64,000 nucleotides of DNA from Ruegeria profundi. Lineage in GTDB: Bacteria; Pseudomonadota; Alphaproteobacteria; Rhodobacterales; Rhodobacteraceae. Shown here in pieces: positions 18,111-26,315 of the stretch; within the stretch, counting starts at the first letter, position 1; each line of letters opens with the position of its first letter. The position numbers were made by a program, and so were the translations under genes. The notes under the pieces are model-generated. The model was not told the origin of the DNA. It saw only the letters and a program-made list of their open reading frames with translations, and did no database searches. The stretch is from the NCBI RefSeq assembly GCF_001507545.1, contig NZ_LQBP01000002.1, forward strand, positions 434,001 through 498,000. Direction: 5' to 3'.

Positions 18111-19253
18111 TCAGGCGGCGGCGATTTTCTTTTTCGGGTCGTAGAAGGGGAATTCGACCATGGTGGCGCGGGTCGGGCCCGACTTAGTCACCACTTCCAC
18201 ATCCGAGCCGAGAACGGCGTGATCCACAGACACCATGGCCAGCGCGATGTTCTGTTTCAGGCGCGGCGAATAGATGGCGGACGTCACCTTGCCGATGGTC
18301 TCGTCACCGTTGTTGATCGCCCAGAACGTTGTGTTCGGCCCCTCCAGCGGATTGCAGTCGATGATCAGACCCACCTGTCTGCGGCGTACGCCTTCCTCTT
18401 TGATACGGCGCAGCGCGGCCTTGCCGATGAAATCGGCCTCGGTGTCGAGATTGACCAGCCGGTCAAGGCCCAATTCGAACGGGTTGGTGTGGATGTCGGC
18501 ATCGGCGTGATAGGACAACATTCCGCCTTCGATCCGGCGGATCGAAGAGGTGTGGCCGGGCTTGAGGCCGAATTCCATGCCCGCGGCCATGATCCGCTCC
18601 CACAGCGCGTCGCCATGGGTGCTGTCGCGCAGGTAAAGCTCGTAACCCAGTTCGCTTGACCAACCTGTGCGGGACACGACAAGCGGAATGCCGTCAAGGT
18701 CGACCTCGCGCAGCCAGTAATACTTTAGATCCATTATGTCGTCGCCAAAAAGCACACGCATGATTTCGCCCGACTTCGGCCCCTGCAACTGCAGCGGCGA
18801 GACATCGGGTTCGACGATGGTAACTTCCATGCCGGAATTCACCGCGACGCCCTGAGCCCAAAGCAGGATGTCGCTGTCTGCCAGCGAGATCCAGAAATGA
18901 TTTTCCGCAAGGCGCAGCAGGATCGGATCGTTCAGGATGCCGCCTTCGGCATTGGTGATCAGGATGTATTTGCACTGGCCAATCGCCATCTTCGACAGGT
19001 CGCGCGGGGTCAGCATCTGCACGAATTTTGCCGCATCCGGGCCGGTGATCTCCACCTGACGCTCGACCGCTACGTCGCACAGGATCGCGTCATTCACGAG
19101 ATTCCAGAAGTTCTGCTCTGGATCGCCGAAATCGCGCGGGATGTACATGTGATTGTACACCGAGAACCCCTTGGCGCCCCAGCGGACGGTCGCGTCAAAA
19201 TAAGGGGATTTGCGGATCTGTGTACCGAAACCGAAATCGTCTGATTGCATCAT
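18111..19253 (-). CDS. Aminomethyltransferase-family protein, DmdA-like (possible DMSP demethylase)
   Basis: About 380 residues of the GcvT fold. Motifs GFSVYNHMYIPRDFG, VERQVEITGPDAAKFVQML, MAIGQCKYILITNAEGG and WISLADSDILLWAQGVAV agree closely with the DMSP demethylase DmdA, and in my reading more with the pelagibacterial form than with the usual Roseobacter form. DmdA moves a methyl group from DMSP to tetrahydrofolate. I choose the ATG at 19253 because AAAGGG lies eight bases before it; the ATG at 19283 has no such site. The OsmC, hydratase and synthetase genes follow. Another tetrahydrofolate-dependent demethylase of the family remains possible. Confidence 0.72.
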   Translation of the reverse strand: MMQSDDFGFGTQIRKSPYFDATVRWGAKGFSVYNHMYIPRDFGDPEQNFWNLVNDAILCDVAVERQVEITGPDAAKFVQMLTPRDLSKMAIGQCKYILITNAEGGILNDPILLRLAENHFWISLADSDILLWAQGVAVNSGMEVTIVEPDVSPLQLQGPKSGEIMRVLFGDDIMDLKYYWLREVDLDGIPLVVSRTGWSSELGYELYLRDSTHGDALWERIMAAGMEFGLKPGHTSSIRRIEGGMLSYHADADIHTNPFELGLDRLVNLDTEADFIGKAALRRIKEEGVRRRQVGLIIDCNPLEGPNTTFWAINNGDETIGKVTSAIYSPRLKQNIALAMVSVDHAVLGSDVEVVTKSGPTRATMVEFPFYDPKKKIAAA

Positions 19254-19749
19254 GTCTTTCACCCTTTGCACCGGTGGCCCCATCAGCGGCAGACCACTTT
19301 AACTGGGTGCAGGATTACCCGTACACGCAGACTGAAAGCGGACTGATAAAAAGCCTCAGACAGACCGAACGGACTAATTTTCATCAGGCTTGCAGACCGC
19401 TCAGACGATTTTGGACAACTACCGGACACGACCGCCCGGCCAGAGAGATTCGGGGGTCGGATTTGACTTGGCGCGTCACAATGCAGGTCATCTAGCTGCC
19501 AATCCCCAGTTTGGTCGCCAACACTGTTTCCAGCACCGCCTGAAAGGCGGCCAGACTTGATGTGAATACCCAAGGGACGCACTCCAAGCCACCGCCTCAT
19601 CGCTTGGCGAGTGACCGCAGATTCGGACGGTGAAACGGATTTTCTAGTCCTAAGTCTTAATGGAATTCGTGGTGTAAAGCAGTCCGCACACCTCGGGTTA
19701 GCTTTGTTACACAAGCCAGATTGTGAGTGTACTCCCGATTTCACGGAGG
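19254..19749. other. Intergenic region upstream of the DmdA-like gene
   Basis: No gene could be supported. Several short overlapping frames exist on both strands, none with a recognised motif. It should hold the promoter of the DmdA-like operon. Confidence 0.35.
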
Positions 19750-20105
19750 GACTTAACCTACGGTCTCTGCGACTGGTATGCCAGGGTTGGTATACCAATT
19801 GAGCACGGCAATAAGGACCTGGTATTTTGCGGCCCGCACAGCTTCGTTTCGCGCGATAGCTCCTGCTGTGGTTGGCTTCCAAAGTTTGGCATTTTTTCGC
19901 GGCGGGATGATTGCAGCGGCATCCCGTGCGGTAATCACATTGTGGCATTTGTGCGTGTTATAAGCCCCATCAGCGATAACCTTGGCAATTTTTGGGATCA
20001 AACCAGATCGATAGGGAACCGCGCTGCTTCAGCGCCGTGTTGTACGAAGGCCTGTTCCTGGTCTTGTACTTCGCAAGGGCCGATCTGCTCATGACCGCCA
20101 GCTAC
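19750..20105 (-). mobile_element. IS5-family transposase remnant with internal deletion
   Basis: On the minus strand a start-like piece (RNRPSYNTALKQRGSLSIWFDP, read in two parts: NRPSYNTALKQRG and SLSIWFDP) matches the N-terminus of IS5 transposases. After a frame change comes VIADGAYNTHKCHNVI and AAIIPPRKNAKLWK, from the catalytic C-terminal part, then AVLNWYTNPGIPVAE, its last residues. Most of the middle is missing. The element is inactive and marks the edge between the DmdA-like and DoeA-like modules. Confidence 0.78.
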
Positions 20106-20396
20106 CACGCTGGATTCACACAGGGAATCCCTCGCGCCATTTGCGCAACGAAGCCCGATGCGTCTGCGATCATAGGTTCGCGCAGACCCATTCAGTGGTT
20201 TTACATTTGTTCACAACATCATGTGGAAAAATTCATATCATCTGCAAGAATGTGAAACCATACAAGTGTTTTGCAGTTTGACATGGGCAAACTTGCGAAC
20301 AATCGTGCGTCTGAGTTCGAAAAGTACTTGTTTGTATAGAAGCTGGTTAATGGGACCAAAACAGGTGTTTTGCCAGCTCCAACTTTCGAGGATATC
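20106..20396. other. Upstream region of the DoeA-like gene
   Basis: This AT-richer stretch has no gene. It is expected to carry the promoter of the doeA-argE pair. GAGG at about 20389 acts as the ribosome-binding site for the ATG at 20397. Confidence 0.4.
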
Positions 20397-21581
20397 ATGC
20401 CCATTGAACACGCCCCTTTCAGCAAAGCGGAATATGACCGACGGATCGCCAAGACCCGCAAGGCGATGGCTGCGGCGGGTATCGACGTGCTGTTTGTTAC
20501 CGATCCCTCAAACCAGGCCTGGCTGACCGGGTATGACGGCTGGTCCTTTTATGTGCATCAAGGTGTGATTCTGGGCATGGAAGGCGAGCCGATCTGGTGG
20601 GGACGCCATATGGATGCATTGGGCGGGTTACGCACATGCTGGATGTCCAAGGACAATATCCGCGGCTACGCGGACCACTACGTTCAATCAACCATTCGCC
20701 ATCCCATGCAGGACTTGGCTGGCCACATCCGCGCGTTCGGGTTGGACGCGGCCCGGATAGGGGTTGAGATGGAGAACTATTACTATTCTGCAAAAGCTCA
20801 TGACGTATTGGGTAAGGAATTGCCCGACGCAACGCTGGTGGATGCGACGGCATTGGTAAACTGGCAGCGTCTGATCAAGTCTGATGAAGAGATTGCCTTT
20901 ATTCGGAAGGCGGCCCGGATATCTGAAAAAATCGTCCAAACGGCCATTGATCGCGCCGCGCCGGGAGTACGCAAGAATGATCTTGTTGCAGATATTTTCC
21001 ATGCCGGAATTACCGGGGTCGGGGATGATTGGGGTGATTACCCGGCCATAGTCCCTTTGACACCCTCGGGGCTGGATGCCACAGCCGCTCACCTGACATG
21101 GAATGGCGCGCCGATGAAGAAAGGCGAGGCAACGTTTTTCGAGCTTTCGGGATGCTATCGACGCTATCACGCTCCGCTTTGCCGCACTGTATATCTCGGC
21201 ACTCCGCCACAGGAAATGCGGGACGCCGAACAGGCACAGATCGAAGGGATCTCGGCAGGTTTGGAAGCCGCACGGGCTGGCAACCGGACCAGCGATATCG
21301 CGAACGCCTTTCTGGATGTTCTTGCCCGTCACGGTATCGAACGCGAGGGGCGCATGGGGTATCCGATCGGCCTGAGCTATCCGCCGGATTGGGGCGAGCG
21401 GACAGCATCGATCCGCACCGAAGACAAGACCATTCTTCAACCGGGGATGGTGTTCCATTTCATGCCGGCGCTGTGGATGGATAGCTGGGGGCTGGAAACA
21501 ACAGAAACTATTCTTATCATCGAAAACGGTCCCGCCGAAGCCCTATGCAATGTCGAGCGTAAGCTCTTTGTAAAGGACTAA
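20397..21581 (+). CDS. doeA: M24-family hydrolase, DoeA-type ectoine hydrolase
   Basis: The 394-residue creatinase/prolidase-fold protein agrees with DoeA (EutD) over its length: DPSNQAWLTGYDGWSFYVHQ near residue 40, LVNWQRLIKSDEE, GVRKNDLVADIFHAG, DYPAIVPLTPSGLDATAAHL and SYPPDWGERTASIR. DoeA opens the ectoine ring to N-acetyl-diaminobutyrate. I choose the ATG at 20397 by comparison with the family start and the GAGG before it. An ArgE-type deacylase follows three bases later. No DoeB-type desuccinylase-fold gene is present, so the substrate may not be ectoine itself. Confidence 0.8.
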   Translation: MPIEHAPFSKAEYDRRIAKTRKAMAAAGIDVLFVTDPSNQAWLTGYDGWSFYVHQGVILGMEGEPIWWGRHMDALGGLRTCWMSKDNIRGYADHYVQSTIRHPMQDLAGHIRAFGLDAARIGVEMENYYYSAKAHDVLGKELPDATLVDATALVNWQRLIKSDEEIAFIRKAARISEKIVQTAIDRAAPGVRKNDLVADIFHAGITGVGDDWGDYPAIVPLTPSGLDATAAHLTWNGAPMKKGEATFFELSGCYRRYHAPLCRTVYLGTPPQEMRDAEQAQIEGISAGLEAARAGNRTSDIANAFLDVLARHGIEREGRMGYPIGLSYPPDWGERTASIRTEDKTILQPGMVFHFMPALWMDSWGLETTETILIIENGPAEALCNVERKLFVKD

Positions 21582-21584
21582 GCC

Positions 21585-22742
21585 TTGAGCGTCCTTGAAG
21601 ATACCAAGATCCTGCTGGGGGAGCTGATCAGCTTTCCTACTGTGTCGTCAGACAGCAATCTTGACATGATCAAACACCTCGCGGATCGGCTATCCGCCTG
21701 TGGGGTTGAGGTTGAGATATGGCATAACGAGACGGGTACCAAAGCCAATCTTTTTGCCACGCTGGGACCAAAGCGCGATGGCGGCATCGTGCTGTCGGGA
21801 CATTCCGATGTTGTGCCAGTTACTGATCAGGACTGGTCCTCTGACCCGTTCGAGATGGAGGAGCGCGACGGCAAGTGGTACGGGCGCGGCACCTGCGATA
21901 TGAAAGGTTTTATCGCTGCTGCCGTGGCCATGGCCCCACATTACGCGCAGCTTGATCTGCAGCGCCCGGTGCATTTCGCTTTTACCTATGACGAGGAAGT
22001 CGGCTGCTTCGGTGCCCGTGCGCTGGCCGACACGCTGCGCGAGAAGGACATCAATCCCGCCGTGGCGATCATCGGTGAGCCCACCTCAATGCGGATCATC
22101 GAAGGGCACAAGGGCTGTTATGAATACACCACTCATTTCATCGGGCTTGAGGGGCATGGCTCTGGCCCCGACCGCGGTGTGAATGCGGTGGAATATGCGG
22201 TGCGCTATGTCTCGAGGCTGCTGGAATTGAAGATGGATTTGCAACAGCGGGCACCGGCCAATTCGCGGTTCGAGCCGCCCTGGACCACGATAAACACCGG
22301 CGCGCTGGTGGGGGGAGTTGCCCATAACGTGATCCCCGGCAAGGCGCGTGTGGAATGGGAAATGAGGCCCGTGCAGAAGAGCGATGCGGATTACGTCAAG
22401 GACGAGCTGCACAAGTTCTGCGCCAACACACTGATCCCGGCCATGCAGGCCGTCCATCCCGATGCAGCTATCGAGACCGAGGTGATCGGCGAGGTCGACG
22501 GACTGGAACCTATGGATGACAACAAGGCCCGAGATCTGGTGATGGAACTGACCGGTGCCAACGGAACCGATGTGGCGCCTTTCGGCACCGAGGCGGGCAT
22601 TTTCCAGGATTTGGGCATGAGTGTTGTTGTCTGCGGCCCTGGCTCAATCGAGCAGGCACATAAACCGGATGAATACGTCTCCGAAGATCAGATGGCCCAG
22701 TGCCTCGACATGCTCGGACGGCTGTCCGCGAAACTAATTTAG
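21585..22742 (+). CDS. argE: M20-family acetylornithine deacetylase (ArgE-like)
   Basis: The 385-residue zinc aminoacylase starts at TTG 21585, six bases after AAGGAC. It has the M20 metal-site sequence: VLSGHSDVVPVTDQDW, GKWYGRGTCDMKGFIAAA, then FTYDEEVGCFGAR with the catalytic glutamate pair, and GPGSIEQAHKPDEYV near the end. Such enzymes remove the acetyl group from N-acetylornithine and related acyl-amino acids. The tight coupling to the DoeA-like gene suggests that it deacetylates the diaminobutyrate derivative, a role normally filled by DoeB. That is inference. Confidence 0.88.
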   Translation: MSVLEDTKILLGELISFPTVSSDSNLDMIKHLADRLSACGVEVEIWHNETGTKANLFATLGPKRDGGIVLSGHSDVVPVTDQDWSSDPFEMEERDGKWYGRGTCDMKGFIAAAVAMAPHYAQLDLQRPVHFAFTYDEEVGCFGARALADTLREKDINPAVAIIGEPTSMRIIEGHKGCYEYTTHFIGLEGHGSGPDRGVNAVEYAVRYVSRLLELKMDLQQRAPANSRFEPPWTTINTGALVGGVAHNVIPGKARVEWEMRPVQKSDADYVKDELHKFCANTLIPAMQAVHPDAAIETEVIGEVDGLEPMDDNKARDLVMELTGANGTDVAPFGTEAGIFQDLGMSVVVCGPGSIEQAHKPDEYVSEDQMAQCLDMLGRLSAKLI

Positions 22743-22987
22743 CCGATGACCTCGTCGCGCGCGACCTCAATGTGCGGGACGGGCGTGCCGGTTCTGTCTG
22801 TGCTGATCTGGGCGGGCGGTTAAAGCTTTGCCGAGCTGGATTTGCATTATATCGAACCGTTGACCGTGCTGGCGATACGCTCTGGCCTGGTTGATCCTGA
22901 AAGAGCCCGTCACCTGGCACATCGCCTTCGGCTTTGTTCTCTGTCTCGCAGGGGTCTGTATTGTGCGGCAATCCAAGGTCTGACATT
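22743..22987 (+). pseudogene. Possible end of a DMT-type small membrane transporter gene
   Basis: A short frame around 22895-22983 reads ILKEPVTWHIAFGFVLCLAG then VCIVRQSKV and a stop. This resembles the last helix of EamA/DMT-type carriers. Nothing upstream in the frame supports a whole gene, so at most it is a 3' remnant. Confidence is low. Confidence 0.3.
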
Positions 22988-23545
22988 GTGAAAATTCCCA
23001 AACCAATCAACTCCGATTTCAAGGCGCGCGACCGGTTCGAGCGCATGCACCATGAAATCCGCAACCGGATTTGCCTGCTGGACTAGGCCCCTTGAACGCG
23101 CCGGACGGAAACGGAGCTAGCCGAAGAGTTCGACGTATCCCGCACGCCACTCAGGCGCGTACGGGTGCGCCTTGAAGGCGAGGGGTTACTGATATCGGTG
23201 CAAGGGGTCGGCACCTTCGTAACCGATTCCGAGATCGATGAGTTGGAACGGACCTATCGACTACGTATGGAACTTGCGGAACTGACTAGCATTCTTTCAC
23301 CACGAGTGCCCGACACTGCTTTCATGGTAGAATTCCGGGCCATGTCTGTCAGATCAAAGGCTTTGAAAGACGCGCCCGAGCCTCGCGCATTTGCACAGCT
23401 CAAACTGGACTTCTTCCTTACGCTTCTGAAACTCGCCAACACCGAACCATTGCGCGAGATTGACGACACGCAAGCCGCAGCACTGATACAGCGGGCTCAC
23501 ATCTCGATCAGCTACACTCGCATGCGACAGGGGCAATTGCTATGA
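22988..23545 (+). pseudogene. GntR-family (FCD) regulator with two in-frame stops
   Basis: One frame from the GTG at 22988 reads as a GntR protein: KIPKPINSDFKARDRFERMH, RNRICLLD, then TAG and, three codons later, TGA, then TETELAEEFDVSRTPLRRV, LEGEGLLISVQGVGTFVTD and the front of an FCD domain. The stops fall where GntR proteins usually have 'YPPG', so they look like point mutations (TAC to TAG, GGA to TGA). The FCD domain is also cut short at 23545 compared with the usual 220-240 residues. The gene once may have controlled the doeA-argE pair. Confidence 0.8.
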
Positions 23546-23615
23546 AGTACGGCGATCCTTTTGTGGTGTGGTCGCGTTTAATTCCGACGCTTCAAGAAAT
23601 ACGGATGCTCGGATT

Positions 23616-24046
23616 TCAAGCGGTTTGAGTGGCCGCATTCCAGACGTCACATGCCTTGAGGCGGTGATATCGGATTGTTACGGCTGAACGGCGACGCGCA
23701 GGGAACCAGAAGCAACTCTGAATGGCTGAATGGGTGGAAACAAGCCTCTGCAAACCTCCTGTAGACCGATGGCCCTGCATCGTCCGTTCCCGCTTTCGGA
23801 AGGAAAGATGGCTGTTTTCAACCCGGTTACTGGGGCCTTCGTGCGACCGATGATCCAGACCCGAGGCGATTTCCCGCTGACCAACTGCATCTGTGTAGAT
23901 GCCCGCAGGCTCGAATTGAAGCGAACATAGAGCCACACCATGTGCGCGATGATCTGAGGAGGAAACCAGTGACGCGTGAAGCTGACGGATGATGAATTTA
24001 TCGATGCCACCGACGACCAGATTTAAACAGAAGCATCCCAACGACG
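23616..24046 (-). mobile_element. IS6-family transposase remnant with internal deletion
   Basis: From right to left on the minus strand the piece opens with the IS6 start (FTRHWFPPQIIAHMVWLYVR near 24000-23930, with the conserved GGTGGCATCGAT leader before it). In a second frame it jumps to the C-terminal end: SNRVENSHLSFRKRERTMQG, GGLQRLVSTHSAIQ and RRRSAVTIRYHRLKACDVWN. The DNA-binding rest and most of the catalytic core are missing. It separates the DoeA-like module from the Tct module. Confidence 0.82.
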
Positions 24047-24312
24047 CTTTCCTGGAATTGAACCGGTCTGGTATGACAGACGAAGACGTCGCGGCGGCGA
24101 CAGGATCGAAGTGGCACGTATGATCTGCAAGGACCTGCTCATACCCGGACTCTGTCCTTTCAAGCAATTCGCTGAGCTGGCCAACTAACCCAGGAAACAA
24201 AGCTGAGAACGTTTGGCTTGCTCAAAACTATGCAACAAGGCCCTTAAATTCAGCTGCTTAAAGGCGGTTCAAGACACTAAATTGCGATTTCCCTGCCTTC
24301 GACAAGCAAAGC
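24047..24312. other. Gap between the IS6 remnant and the citryl-CoA-lyase-like gene
   Basis: No gene or terminator recognised. Confidence 0.35.
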
Positions 24313-25080
24313 CTAGTCGCCGATATAGGTCCAACGATACCCGGGCGGCGTTGGACCTTTGTTGCGTCCGCCTTCCTGACACTGTTCCCACGCATGGGCC
24401 AGAATACCAACCGAACGCGACAGGCAGAACAACCCTCGTGCAAGGGGTGGTGCAAACCCAAGCTCTGCATAGATAACCGCAGTTGCACCGTCGATATTCA
24501 TCGGGATCGGGCGGGCTTTGCGCTTTGAAAGAGCGGTCTCAACGTCCTGTGCAATGCGCAGATAGTTACCTTCGCAGGCTCCGTTTCCAACAGCCTCGCG
24601 TACCAACTCCATCAGGCGCGGCGCGCGCGGATCGGTCGGCGTGTGGAACCTGTGCCCAAAGCCAGGGATGATTTTGCCACGCTGCTCAATCCAGTTATCC
24701 AACGCTGCGTCGATGCCATCCGCGTGCGCCTGGATGTGGTGGTACAATTCAACGGCCTGTTCGCCTGCCCCGCCATGCACATCGCCAAGCATGTTCACAG
24801 CACTGGCCATGGCGTTGTTAAGAGGCAGCCCACAGGTGACAGCCATTCGCGCGGCGGCAATGGAAGGAGCTTGGGGGCCGTGATCAACTGCCGATACCAA
24901 AGCCGCCTCGAACAACCGGGCTTGTGCCGATGTGGGACGGTCGCCGCGCACCATCAACCAGATCATTTCTGGAAAAGTCACATTTCCGATCAGGTCTTGA
25001 ATCGGGTGGCCACGCAGGTGGATCTTACCTGGCTCCATGTCGATGATGGCAGTACGCCACCAGTCGGAAACGTCGCTCAT
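24313..25080 (-). CDS. Citrate synthase-fold citryl-CoA lyase-like protein
   Basis: The 255-residue protein carries only the citrate-synthase core. It has IHLRGHPIQDLIGNVTFPEM, GGAGEQAVELYHHI and IIPGFGHRFHTPTDPRAPRL, which holds the conserved active-site histidine and the DPRA segment, but is far shorter than real citrate synthases (about 430). Stand-alone proteins like this are annotated as citryl-CoA lyases, splitting citryl-CoA or a relative to acetyl-CoA and a keto acid. The start overlaps the CoA-transferase gene by four bases, so the pair probably activates and cleaves a tricarboxylate or citramalate-type substrate imported by TctABC. Confidence 0.8.
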   Translation of the reverse strand: MSDVSDWWRTAIIDMEPGKIHLRGHPIQDLIGNVTFPEMIWLMVRGDRPTSAQARLFEAALVSAVDHGPQAPSIAAARMAVTCGLPLNNAMASAVNMLGDVHGGAGEQAVELYHHIQAHADGIDAALDNWIEQRGKIIPGFGHRFHTPTDPRAPRLMELVREAVGNGACEGNYLRIAQDVETALSKRKARPIPMNIDGATAVIYAELGFAPPLARGLFCLSRSVGILAHAWEQCQEGGRNKGPTPPGYRWTYIGD

Positions 25081-26261
25081 AGTATACCCTCATCTTCAAG
25101 TGTTTTGATCTCGCGCTCGGTCAGTCCGAGCTCGGCCCAGATCGCGTTGTTGTCGGCCCCCAGTTCAGGCGGCGGCGTTTGCGGCATGGGCCGGAACCCA
25201 TTGGCCACAACCGGGCTGCCTGTCAGGCATAATTCCTCACCCGCCACTTGCAAGGCACCAACCAATCCACGACCCGCCAGTTGTTCATCCGCCAAAGCAT
25301 CCGCCACGCTGAGCACCGGGCCGGCGGGTACGCTGATGGCATTCAACTCTGGCACCCACTCAGCAGCAGGACGGGTGCGCAGGACATCTTCCAACTCGGC
25401 CCGCAGGCGGTGCCGGTTACGCTTGCGGTCTTCGCGCGTTGTGTAGTCAGGGTGCGACAGCAAATCGTCGCGCCCCAAATATCGCGCCAATGCCTGCCAT
25501 TGTTCATCCCGATTGGCGGCGATGTTGATGGGGTTGTCTGCGGTGGCAAAAGTGCCAGAGGGGGCCGAAGTGGTGTTTTCATTGCCATGGGCAGCCGGAA
25601 TTACGCCCCCGATCAGGAAGTTCGAAACCACCCAGCCCATCGTGGAGATCACCGCCTCGGTCATTGAGATATCCAGGAAAGTGCCACGCGGCTTAGCGTT
25701 AAGGGCTGAAGCAATGGCAAAGGCCGCTGTCAGCCCACCCACCGTGTCCGCTAGAGGGTAACCAACACGGTTCGGTGCAGTGTCAGCCGTACCGGTAATT
25801 GACATCACTCCGCTGATACCCTGCACGATCTGGTCATAGGCCGGGTCGTTCTTGCGTGGTCCGTGCTGCCCGAAACCGCTAATGGCGGCGTAGATCAGGT
25901 TGGGGTTCTCGGCGCGTAGCACTTCGTATTCCAATCCAAGCCGCTCCATCACGCCGGGGCGAAAGTTTTCGACCAGCACGTCGGCGGTTTTCAGCAATTG
26001 TTTGAACAGCACCTTGCCGCGGTCAGACTTCATGTCCAGCGTAACGGATTTCTTACCGGCGTTCTGTGCGAGAAAGCTGATCCCCATCCCGGCCTTGTTG
26101 CGCATTGGGTCTGCGCCCAGCACCCGCGCCAGATCGCCGGTGCCAGGCCGTTCAACTTTGATGACCTCGGCGCCCATAAGAGCCAGATGATAACAGCAAT
26201 ATGGGCCAGCCAGCACATTGGTCAGGTCTAAAATCCGCGTACCACGCAATGGTTGGGTCAT
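25077..26261 (-). CDS. Class III (CaiB/BaiF) CoA-transferase
   Basis: The 394-residue protein has the family III start (LRGTRILDLTNVLAGPYC, with GAEVIKVERPGTGD) and the central block LIYAAISGFGQHGP followed by AYDQIVQGISGVMSITG. Such enzymes move CoA between carboxylic acids without ATP. Coupled to the citryl-CoA-lyase-like gene and followed upstream by tctABC, it most likely charges the imported carboxylate with CoA. The donor, perhaps acetyl-CoA or succinyl-CoA, is unknown. Confidence 0.9.
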   Translation of the reverse strand: MTQPLRGTRILDLTNVLAGPYCCYHLALMGAEVIKVERPGTGDLARVLGADPMRNKAGMGISFLAQNAGKKSVTLDMKSDRGKVLFKQLLKTADVLVENFRPGVMERLGLEYEVLRAENPNLIYAAISGFGQHGPRKNDPAYDQIVQGISGVMSITGTADTAPNRVGYPLADTVGGLTAAFAIASALNAKPRGTFLDISMTEAVISTMGWVVSNFLIGGVIPAAHGNENTTSAPSGTFATADNPINIAANRDEQWQALARYLGRDDLLSHPDYTTREDRKRNRHRLRAELEDVLRTRPAAEWVPELNAISVPAGPVLSVADALADEQLAGRGLVGALQVAGEELCLTGSPVVANGFRPMPQTPPPELGADNNAIWAELGLTEREIKTLEDEGIL

Positions 26262-26315
26262 CTTTCCCCTCCGTCAAAGGGCTGACAAACAAGTGGCGCG
26301 TCTCCGGTTTTGGTA

